A stretch of 64,000 bases of DNA, from contig CM017556.1 of the NCBI GenBank assembly GCA_007844125.1, positions 19,010,017 to 19,074,016 on the forward strand. Direction: 5' to 3'. Positions within the stretch are counted from its first letter, which is position 1, and each line of letters begins with the position of its first letter. This document shows, piece after piece, positions 54,201 through 64,000 of this stretch. The notes beneath the pieces were generated by a model. The model was not told the origin of the DNA and searched no databases. It saw nothing but the letters and a program-made list of their open reading frames with translations. Both the position numbers and the translations under genes were made by a program. This stretch comes from Sinonovacula constricta. Its lineage: Eukaryota; Mollusca; Bivalvia; Cardiida; Solecurtidae.

Positions 54201-56084
54201 TTGTCATTAGATCGTAACCGTTATAAGAATGTCAGAAAGATAGCCATTTTACGACGAATAACAATGACTGATAGAGGTCATTACAACCAGAGACGCAAGT
54301 CCATAGCAACTAATAATTTAATGTCACCTTGATAAGTCTCAAGACGGTGGAATAAGCCTGTGGTGTTTCCAGTCTGTGTAACAGTCAGTTAGACAGGAGT
54401 ATGAATGTCAATTATAAAACCGTCTAATTCTACAATGTTTATAATTTAGATTAAGTTAGATGTTACACCAAGTCGTTTGTAATATTTCTTTTTAAATGTG
54501 ACCTTAATAAAAAAGCATACTTTTAACTTCAAATAATTAAAAATCTTTAAGTCCAAAGGATAAGATTAAACGCAAATATCAGAATTTTAAAGGCTATGTC
54601 TTGAAAGTTCACTAAAGTAAAATGAGTATGACAAACACTCCCATTCAATAATTTAATTTAAATCTGGAATTATTACTGACACCATTTCAAACATAAAGTT
54701 AGTTCGAACGAATTACTAATAAATATCATTCATCTTTCCTAATCCCATACGGAGTTCATGTGGTGTAGCACATCTTTATAAGTGCCACATCATTGCTTTA
54801 TAACGATCATTAAAGTCCAATGGTTTATCGCGTGGTTCATTAAATGTGTGATACAATCGTTTTGTTATCAAAATCACCAAGTTATCCTATTTGGTAAAGA
54901 TTACTGTAAGTATGTTGAACTAAAAGGTTTAAATAACTTTCATTATATATACCCTTTCATGCTTAATTGACAATTGCAAAAACTAAGTGGGAGACAAATG
55001 TTGCCACCTCTGACAGTTCACACGCTAAATAAGATAGACATTCGCCGGTAAAATCTCTATAAGCATTTTCTTTCAGTTTCTAACAAATAATTCTTAACAT
55101 ATAAACTCCGCATTTATCACATATGAATTTAACTGACATGACGCAACTAGCAATATCCAAACACATTAACGTATATCTCATCTGTTATCTTACCCACTAC
55201 ATGCCATCTCAAAATGTCATTTCTACTGATCAAAGAACTATACAAAAGCAATGACTGCAGTTTTGATGACATATAGTTTCCATCACGTCGCCCAAGTCTA
55301 TATCATTTTTCTTACTTAAAATAATAGGTAGGATTTCGAAAGATGTGTCAGGACTTGATAAAAATACAAAGCAAACCATCTGTATGTTATAATAGACTCG
55401 TAGGAAAGTATTAACTAAAGTGTAAAAACAACATGAAAAAAAGTTTTTTCTTCTACTTTTGAAATAGAATATAGTTCAGAAATCTTCTTTGAGTTTATAT
55501 TGCCAACTTATTAATTTAATATTGTGCTTTATAAGATTTTAATAAGTAACAATTGCTGATGTAAAGTAATGAATTTCAAAACGAAATCCAAGTAAATCTT
55601 AATAAAACAGATCTTAAAACAATTCATCGAATCTCTTATAATGTGGATAAAATATGGTTAACATTTAACTAGGTCGTATTTGATAAAAGGTGTAAGAACT
55701 GTTATAGTTACAGTGGTGTATGGAGTGGCATAAATATATAGATACTTTAACTGCATTAACCACTGCATCAAAAATACTGCATGTGTTATGTTTTAGCGTT
55801 GTATTGTGTAATTGTCTAGTCAACATAACATCATATTTACGTCAAAGGCTGATATTTATCCAATCACTTTTGTTTCTGGTTAACGACAGTCTAGAATAAA
55901 TTGTGAAGGAAAATAACAGTCCTACAACAACAACAACAAAAGAAATTAACAGCAACAAAAGAAATCAACAACAACAAAAAGATTACTCTTTAATGCATAT
56001 TTGAATTTCGACACTTAACACATGCCAATTTATAGTTGCTCCAAGTCAAAACAACAAGAGCTGTTTATAGTTTTGAAAGATAAG
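51291..56084. other. Featureless AT-rich DNA with short simple repeats
   Basis: An ATA/ATT/CAT triplet patch lies at 53036-53094 and an (ACA)n patch at 55926-55977. No gene, RNA or further duplicated block was recognised. Confidence 0.5.
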
Positions 56085-56350
56085 AAAAGTAACAAAAGGT
56101 CCTATGAAAACACCACATATATCATATATTGAACGAGCACATATAGCACGACGCAAGTAAACGGTAGTAGCAACATCATCCTTAAGACAATACAATAAAT
56201 AAAATGCATGTACCACACGACATGGAATGGACACCGTGACACGGCAAATGGACTAAATTCGGAATAGCGTATCTCAATACAAGCAGTACATGTATAAAGG
56301 TAAAATGCCATTTTGAAACAAAACAACCTAAGCGATGACGTACACTAAGA
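56085..56350 (+). repeat. Diverged R1 copy
   Basis: It starts with GATAAGAAAAGTAACAAAAG and GTCCTATGAAAACACC, has a degraded core, and ends with TTTTGAAACAAAACAACC plus TAAGCGATGACGTACACTAA. That ending matches the TTTGAAATAAAACCACCC, AAGCGATGACGTAAAATAAG segment near 39495. Confidence 0.6.
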
Positions 56351-57519
56351 GTTTGAAGCTATGATGTTCACTTTGGATCAGAAGTATCATTTTTATTACC
56401 AGAACAAAGCGAAATAATGGATTGTCGAAAATGAACATTGAGTATAATGTGTTTTAGTAGTAGAATGTGTTGTATAAGCCTGCTTATTTGTAAATGGTAC
56501 AAAAAGGTCCAAGCACCAGAATTAGTATAAGTATGTAAATGATATATGGCCACCCTCTTTCGAAAATATATCCACAGCATCATCAGAAAAATCAATATTG
56601 AAAAACATCAATTTTAGGGTTGACAAATTATATAAAATTTAAGTGGCTATATTTTTGTGTAGCAGAGCTATACATCCGAATAAGAACCTTCAATTTACCT
56701 TCGATTTATGCCACTTTTCAGTTTAGATTATGTGTGCGTATAAGCATGACGGAACTTCCTTGTTTGTCAAGTATGACACGCACCTTGACATATCATGGAT
56801 ACTTTAGAAATTTTATCTGTGTGTGTTTTTTTTTTAAAAAAGGTACATGATATAAGGTCATATTGTTATGTTTTATTTAACAAGGACACGTACGTATGTC
56901 AAAAGGCTGATGTATAAACGAGCCAAGATAAGAACATAAAGTCAAGATGGTTTAATGGAAGCTCGATGTAAACCAAATTATCAAAATTTGTGTTAACTTT
57001 ATTTTACTAAATTTGGTTCTGGTGGAAAAATCAGATGGATCATCTGCGAAGATGGGATCATCTTTAATGAGAATATCGTCAAATTAGCGTGACGTTAAAT
57101 TGAATGCTTCCATAAATTTGCTCTGGGTCGAATGCGACAGTATTAATATAGTCACATACAAAGAATTTTAAGAAATAATAAATTGAACATATATGATGCC
57201 CATAGAAATACCTTTTTTATGTCTTAATAAGGTGTCATAACTTCCAAAAGAGAATTGCCTAATTCATCCGAAAATTGTGCATCCCAAAAATATGAAGTCT
57301 TGAATAACAGATAAATATAAGGATGTTCAGAAGTGAAGTCAACACTGGTACCGTCTTTCCATATATTTTAATTGTAATTAAGTTGTAAAGCACTGGCAAT
57401 CTCCGCTTTAAACTATGCTTAATTACATATTGAATAATTATATTTTGCGACTGAAAAGCAGAAACAAGTTCAGCTAGAAATGCATGTGTTATATGGGAGT
57501 TTTATAGTGACTTTTATTT
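56351..57519. other. Non-coding, no feature seen
   Basis: No recognisable gene, RNA or repeat. Confidence 0.5.
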
Positions 57520-57850
57520 ATGCTTTCTGGCCGCTATTTCTCTCTCTCTCTTTCCCTCTGATAAAATATTTCCATTTAGCGTAACTTGCCTATATTGAGA
57601 TGCATTCTTTATTCTCCTGCATAACCATTTAATTTGCAAAGACGATTGTTTCTCAATTTATATCCTGGCAGGTCGTCTAGCATCCTAGATTCGTTTGTGT
57701 ATGCACATCACAAAGTCTTACATTTACCGCTTTCACAGGCAGGGCTCGATTAACAGCCCATGCGTCAGTTACCAATTTCGATAAAATGTGCAAGAAATTT
57801 TGCAAAGGATTCATTCCACGATGCTCGCACACTGGCCTTGCATAACAAAT
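57520..57850 (+). repeat. Third copy of the unit block seen at 18630 and 43370
   Basis: TTTATTTATGCTTTCTG, TAATTTGCAAAGACGATTGT plus TTCTCAATT, and CGTCAGTTACCAATTT correspond in order to unit A (18630-18930) and unit B (43370-43660). A short CT run at 57539-57551 is extra. Confidence 0.6.
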
Positions 57851-59881
57851 ACATTTAATATTTGTTATTTTTAAAGTGTCGTTTTTCATTCTCATTTCAT
57901 TTAAATAATCTATTTATAGTATGTTTCAACTTTTGTCAAACAACTTGAGACATTTAACTTATTTAAGTACAGAAGTATTATACTTTGATGCGAGAACATA
58001 GCTAAGCTTGTTGTGTAACTGGATCATTTTGATGTGGTGTGTGAAACGAAAATCCATATGTTTTAAAACATTCTGCCGTGTGTTAAATTACATCAGCGCG
58101 CTTTTTATCAGAGGATCAATCTGTTTTTGTGTCCGGTTTATAGGGTTTCTAATTTCAATGTAGATAGTTCCTTTATTTCTGCGCGACAATTTCTTAAAAA
58201 ATCTTGTATTGTTGTAAAGGTATGTAATATTGTCATGTTGTTTATTTGTTTTGGTTGTTGGTTTGGTCGAGACTTAGTTATGCTTCCTTGCTTTTAAAAT
58301 TATTCGTTTTGATTGTTCATTTTTAAATTTAGAAGTACAGCTGTACTGTTTCATAAAGCAAATGCTTTGGTAAAAGGGTGTTTATCTTTTGGATTGAAAT
58401 TGGTCACAATGTATTGTTATCATAACGCAACTGTTATTGCACCGGTGAAGTGTGTTAAAGTGTTACAATGTATTAAACAAGTTTAGTCTACAATAATTCG
58501 GTAAAGTGATCTCGTATTTTTGCGATTATTTCGATTGTTATTTGGGCACCTGCTACTTTTGCTCTTTTGCTTCTACAGAAAATTTAGAGATGTTTTATAT
58601 TGTTTTAATACCTGTTTTATTGGATTACTTTTTCGCATTTATTTTGTTGTTGTTATGATATTATTATAAGCATCGATAACTAATGAGACTTTAAAAGAAC
58701 TGGACACACGTGCATACCTAGAATGCTATAGTGATTTTCCAGGCAGACATGAAACCGATCGTCGATTATTCCTTATGCTTTAAATAGTACTCTAGCTGAA
58801 TAATTCTAATAATAATGTCAATAAGTAAATAATAAAAATGTGTCAAATAAACAATAGTATTATACTTTCATAGTCGCAGTGACACAATAGAACTTATAAT
58901 TATCTCGATTGTAAGTCCAATGACATTCTTTCTGATGTGTAATTCTCCGATCCTGGCCATATGGCGCTTAAAATTAAAATGAATTTCTATTGCTGCTAAC
59001 AATAATATTTCAAAGACATATAAGAGATGCATAATGATTTTAGACTGTATGAAATACTTTAACTGCAAATCATATTTAAATTTTAGTGCCACTCGACCTA
59101 GCCGACTCATCGTTTAAGGCAAAATAATTGGTGGTTTTGCCTATTGACTGTAATGTGCTGGCACGTGAAAACCGTTTTTACCAAAAATATGTTAAAACAA
59201 AAAAAAAATTATCGAGTTTTGTATTTCACTAATGATAACAAAGATTTGGCACCCCCATCAAGAGTGTTATGATTGCATTTATGTTATACCACTTAACACA
59301 AACACAGAGCAAATTTAGTTTCCTAAATTTATAATGTCGTGAGGAGCTATGTGGATTAAAGGTGTGTACATTTTCGTGTCATTCTTAACGTTAAAAGTAT
59401 TGCCAATTGTACACTTTCCTAGTCCGATGTTTGCTGTTAGGTCGAATTCCCAATCAAGATTGTGATGCATGCATGTCTTATACTAAGAAAGAATTGCCTT
59501 TTAACATTTTGATTAAAAACCATTAAGCATTATTGTTCCCAAAATTTGTCTGTAGGGAACACAAATCACGTGGTAATGATATGTAATTATATGTTAACAT
59601 AACATTTTATGGGCATGTAGAAGATTGGAAGATATTAAGATGCCGATTCTGTTGTAAACCTGATTATAATTTCAATCAAAATACTTTAATGAAGTTTTAA
59701 AGCCGTTATCCTTGAAATCAACGTTGTTTTCAATTAGCAATCTTTTCAAGATACATTTAGTTACATGACATGGCATTTCACTCTGCTTCTTTACAAGAAC
59801 AATCAATTTTGAGCTAGAAAAAGAAGGCTTTATCCTGATAGTATGAAAATAGTTACTTAAATTTAAGCCATGACTATGCAT
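57851..59881. other. Non-coding, no feature seen
   Basis: Only chance-length frames. A short TTTTGATTAAAA/CATTATTG similarity to 2945 and 29020 occurs near 59507, too short to call. Confidence 0.45.
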
Positions 59882-60535
59882 TAAAGGTGGAATCCGACAG
59901 TTTGCCTATATCAAATATATCTAACAACATTTGACCTCTGTTTGAGGTATGTTTGCATAGTTTCTGCAAATAGATCACACTTTAGTCTAAGCTTAGACGA
60001 TTTTCAACGGTATCTCGATTCTAAGGTAGTAAAACACGTTAAATATTCAATCTTTTTAAATCCATAAATACCAACGATTGGGACTCAAATAGACATCGAC
60101 GTCAGAGCTGATGACGTGAATAAGGTAAAACATAAGTGGTCTCGTGGATATATATTTTTTTAAAAACTAACTGTGCAGCGTAGCGCAGACAGGAAATACT
60201 TTTTTGTTATGACGCTTGTGTCGTTATGCTTCACTTTTTTTTAAAGGTGTAGGACACCAGTAAACAGCATTTCGCGACATCTGTTCATGTAAAAAAATAA
60301 TTTCGTTGTTTATTGAACAGATGTTTGGTCCAAACTGTCGGGTACCGCCTTTAAGAAAAGGTTGTAATATTTGTTTACCATGTATGTCGGTAAGGATCAG
60401 GCAGTGCGAAAATAGATCTCCTGTTACATATAAAAGATTGACTTGCCGGCGGGCTGTTTCAATGCGGTAATTGTTTCGTTGTTCTACTTTTGTCATATGT
60501 CTCAGCTCTGTGTGTTGTCCCTCTTACCTTTAACA
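59882..60535. repeat. Possible nested MITE-like pair starting TTAAAGGTG
   Basis: TTAAAGGTGGAATCC at 59881 and TTAAAGGTGTAGGAC at 60241 begin alike. The reverse complement of the segment ending near 60531 begins TTAAAGGTAAGAGGGACAAC, suggesting loose inverted ends around 60241-60531. The match is imperfect and no target duplication is clear. Confidence 0.3.
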
Positions 60536-62139
60536 GCCATGTGTTTACCTTATTATTATTCATAAAACCTTTGGGCCTTTAATCAAAAATGTGAATACTA
60601 AAAACACTGCATTGTGTAACTGTCTTCTGTAAATAAAGTTGTAATACATTTTTTATAAAGTATTAAAATACATAATACAATGTAATTCGCTCATTTCGTC
60701 ATCAGTAAGATATTCATTTAGTCATGGGTGCAAAGTACTTTCAGTTATAAGTTATATGTGTAGTTGAAATGAATTAATTATGAATTAAAATTAAAAGAAT
60801 TTAAATATTTTTTTTACAATAATAACACTACATGTCGCTCTGTGTTTATTTGTTATTGTATAAATCTAAGTTTTAAGTAGTAAAGACTTACAGATAAAGG
60901 GTTTTTCAAGAGGAAATTGGATTTACGAAATACTATACACAACATCTAATACCAGTATGTGGGGATTTAAACATGCATCGAAATTTGCGGAAAGGTTTCA
61001 TGTTAACTTTGTTCCGTAACAATCTGTCTATTGTGTCTATGTCGATATGGTGTACAATTTGTAGTGAAAGCATAACAATCAGACTTGTTTTATTTCCTTA
61101 GTATTTTGATTTCTTTTCCAAACATTTTAACAGCGTCTGTGATTCGATGTATGCAGGGAAAATAAGGTATTCTCTTGTTATGATACTACGACAAAAATCT
61201 TATCTTGCACTTATGTATAATTGTTAAAAGAAACATACATCTTTCTTATATAAAATTTTAAATATGTTTACATTTGTTAATCTGAAATCGTCTATAACAC
61301 ACTCATGTTAAGCCTATAGTAGTGTACAATGACAGTCTAAAAATAAATTCACAAATAATAATAAAATGTAAACGGTTATGGAAGAACTGAACACTTACAT
61401 AAAAGAGGTAAACACCAACTCAAACACATGGCCTGATATGGGCCAGGCACCCTTACGACAGTCCATCTTCTCATGAACATCCTGGTTTCTCCTCCAAGTC
61501 CCTTAATCGCAATCTTAATGCTTTTTAATGAAATATTTTATGATTTTGGGCAAAAGGTACTCGTTTGTTTATCTAGAAGAACAAACAAAATTGGGGGTTG
61601 TATGACTTCTTCGCGTCGCATGTACTAAGATTTGTGTTATTTTTATTCTATTATTAAACCTGATTAATGGCTTGACAATCATAAAAATATGCGACGTTCA
61701 ATTGAATAAAATCAACTCTTCGATTTCGATTGTCTTATTGTTTAAATGCACACATTATTCCATTTCTTTTTTATTATGATATCACGTATTTAATTATCAT
61801 GCAATATTTAATACTTTCTTTCAGAAGAGTCATTTATTTCAGTTAGATTATATCTTTAAATTTCAAACTATTTTATAAACTCCTTCTGCAATTCGCACAT
61901 GATATGGCAATAAAACTAAAATGGTTAACGTTTATCATCTATGATATATTTGCAATAAGAAAAGGAATGACTTACAGCTTTATTAATTCAATCTGAATTC
62001 TTTAGCCTGTAAAAATCCACATAACTGATTGCTTAACAAAACTTTAAATGGTCAAACCTAAATATGGCGGCATTAAATATAGCATTCTTTCCTTTCTAGG
62101 AAGCAATTTCTATCATTCGCACTTCATATTTTATATATA
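60536..62139. other. Non-coding, no feature seen
   Basis: No gene, RNA or repeat recognised. Confidence 0.5.
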
Positions 62140-62204
62140 TGTTGATCAGATAGATCTGTAGGAAATAGGCCCATATTTACAACAATTTTTGCATTATTTA
62201 TGCG

Positions 62205-62304
62205 CCTATCAGAAGGACACAATACAAATGATGAACCCGTCAATCAACGCTGGGTGAATAATTGCTGACGTGCTTGCTAAGAAAATCACAAACAATGTCA
62301 TTGC
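62205..62304 (+). repeat. Possible further copy of a unit block, split by a SINE
   Basis: CCTATCAGAAGG, CACAATACAAATGAT and GGGTGAATAATTGCTG follow the order of CCTGTCAGAAAATTCG, CAATACAATTGAT and GGATGAATAACCGCTG near 3014-3101. The SINE interrupts immediately afterwards. Confidence 0.45.
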
Positions 62305-62588
62305 TCCAGGTACGGGAGGCCCCGGGTTCGATCCCGGGCCGCGACATACCAAAGTCGTTAAAATGGTAGTGATGTAGCTCCCTTGCTAACGCTCAAGCAA
62401 ATATAAGGGCAGTTCCACGACTGGTTGGCCCGTTGTCAGGATAATGTGACTTGGTGTGGTATCATGCCAGGTGTTCACGGCATGCTATACACAGTGAAGG
62501 CAGCACTATATCTGCTTCAAGAGGACACCGTCTCCAGATAACGGAAATACTGTTGGTGGGAAGATAAACCCAATAAACAAACAAACAA
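62305..62588 (+). mobile_element. tRNA-type SINE, family 2, with target duplication
   Basis: A 17-bp direct repeat ACAAACAATGTCATTGC flanks the element (62288-62304 and 62589-62605). The 5' end carries only the T-arm half of a tRNA-like head, with B box GGTTCGATCCC (62325-62335) in a CCCGGG...CCCGGG stem. No A box is present, so the copy is 5'-truncated. The body includes GATAATGTGACTTGGTGTGG and a small hairpin ATGCC...GGCAT, and it ends in AATAAACAAACAAAC. Part of the duplicated word overlaps the AAAC tail, so at least 13-14 bp are secure. The body style is familiar from bivalve SINEs, from memory only. The exact target repeat indicates a recent insertion. Confidence 0.85.
62325..62335 (+). 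promoter_or_regulatory. Polymerase III B box of the SINE
   Basis: GGTTCGATCCC matches the B-box consensus. With the A box lost to 5' truncation, transcription from this copy is unlikely. Confidence 0.6.
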
Positions 62589-62605
62589 ACAAACAATGTC
62601 ATTGC

Positions 62606-64000
62606 AAGAGTTGGAGTAAGAGGTTCCCGTTTTAGCCTGTAGTGCTCGAAACACGCTGGCAGTCTAATGGGTCGGTTTAAAATCGGTAACCACTATTTAA
62701 ATAATATCCCCACAGCAAAGTGGATTTAATGTATTAATTGTCAATAATTACTATGTTGTAAACATGATTTATCTCACTCCAGAGCAATAAAATGATCACA
62801 TGCTTTATGCTGAATGCGTGCAGTCTTTCAGATCAACACGTCAAAGCAGGAAATATTGTTTAAGAAGCTATTCATATAAAAGATGACTGTCGAATGTACT
62901 TTTCAAAAGTTGATACACCAAAATGGGCAGATGCAAACAAGCAACATACGTTTTAAAATCGGTGGTTAGTAATGTTCTTATATTTGTGTAAGTTAACGTT
63001 TCTAAGGCTTGAAGTGAAATTTTGGCAGTCTCCTTACGCAAATATAAAAAATGAATTTGAGACCAGTTTCTACATATAAATGTTTTCTAGTAATGCTGTA
63101 AAGCAGTATGTGAATAACTGACTAAAAACTCTATTAATTAGAGTCTGTAACTGATTCGAAATGCATTACTAAAGTTCCAAACAGATTGTGTGCATATATC
63201 GAAATAATTGACTCATGAATATTCTTAGTATTTAATGCACTCTGGTCAAACTTGTGCTATAAAAGCCTACCACAATTTACATTTAACATGACATGCTGAT
63301 ATAAAATTCTATGTTGTTTTGGAAAGACAGTTGTACATTTTTCAAGCTGTTTACCCAATAAAAATGTTTATACTATTAACTATTTTTCGTCAATATGACA
63401 TTACAGTTGACAAATTGTGTTAATTATAAAACAGTTATATCATCCGCTTTGTTGTTTTCACATTCCTTATGTAATCATGATATAAAACTGGAACTGTTCT
63501 TCTTTTTAGTGGGAGTGTCAGACTATGAAATTAAACGCAACATTTATTTTCAACAAACATCATACATACAAGTTGAAAGTGTATTTTTGTGGAAAAATAT
63601 ACTGCTTTAAAGTATACGCGAAATTTTATAATTGAATAAACGCCTCTGAACATAAAGGCGTTGTTCGATAATATATGCACGTTTAAAGTATTGGAATAAT
63701 CACGTTACATATTTTGTGGAATCACAATACAAATAATGAACTTTGGTGCAAGGGATCGTCCAATTATCTGTTTTGGTACGCAATTAACTTATCATTGAAC
63801 TCTGTCGGACCGGGACAGTGTATAACAGCTTTTATTAAATCCTTGCAGAAAAGAGAGAGATAATTAAATTTTACGTTTTTCGTATGTTTGTTTCTATGAC
63901 GGCTCGCAGTGCAAATATGCTGCGTGATGTGCTCATCAAGTTTTTGCTTTTGCGGGTAATAACGTTTTTTTTTTGCCGTAAGTTTCGAAAGCGATACAAC
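62606..64000. other. Non-coding, no feature seen
   Basis: The frame at 63395-63610 has no recognisable domain. No RNA gene or repeat recognised to the window end. Confidence 0.5.

Noticed and set aside
62305..62350. Functional tRNA gene on the plus strand
   Set aside because: Only the T-arm half is present, directly next to the target duplication, so it is a truncated SINE head.

Overview
The window is 64 kb of AT-rich eukaryotic nuclear DNA that is almost entirely non-coding. It holds many di- to tetranucleotide microsatellites, tRNA-headed SINEs, a non-LTR retrotransposon, a TA-flanked miniature transposon and no bacterial-type gene layout. The style of these repeats and a decayed invertebrate-type gene suggest a marine invertebrate, most likely a bivalve mollusc. 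That assignment rests on recollection of repeat style, not on a search. No intact host protein-coding gene can be supported. The only long open frame with recognisable motifs is the reverse transcriptase of the retrotransposon (8066-9715, +).

The main architectural feature is old, diverged, collinear duplication. A series of blocks in 'unit A' (about 1.9-21.3 kb) reappears in the same order and orientation in 'unit B' (about 28.0-45.7 kb). Shorter matching pieces lie at about 51.1, 56.1, 57.5 and 62.2 kb. The aligned blocks carry many substitutions and indels and share no reading frame, so they look like decaying non-coding paralogous sequence. The units differ mainly by insertions. Unit A has a 5.9 kb insertion (6387-12271) bounded by 25-bp inverted ends, with the retrotransposon inside. 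Unit B has about 4.6 kb extra (37.0-41.8 kb) holding a degenerate gene of a widespread unnamed metazoan family on the minus strand, itself split by a dispersed repeat.

That dispersed repeat (called R1 here) occurs in about a dozen copies or fragments on both strands. It has a conserved core that can fold as a hairpin (CAGTCGGC...GCCGACTG). Its interruption of the pseudogene indicates it is or was mobile. Other mobile elements are a 775-bp Tc1/mariner (pogo-like) MITE at 995-1769, a tRNA-derived SINE at 2362-2525 (minus) with a second fragment at 32963-33030, and a different tRNA-type SINE at 62305-62588 with a clear 17-bp target duplication.

Layout: 0-2.5 kb MITE and SINE; 1.9-6.1 kb unit A; 6.1-12.3 kb microsatellite and nested insertion; 12.3-21.3 kb unit A continues, with R1 copies; 22.5-28.0 kb microsatellites, R1 copies and featureless DNA; 28.0-37.0 kb unit B with a large CT/GATA/CAGG/CAGA array; 37.0-41.8 kb unit-B-specific insertion with pseudogene; 41.8-45.7 kb unit B continues; 45.7-64 kb mostly featureless DNA with short further copies of unit pieces and a young SINE. 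The genes do not work together as a pathway; the elements are parasitic and structural.
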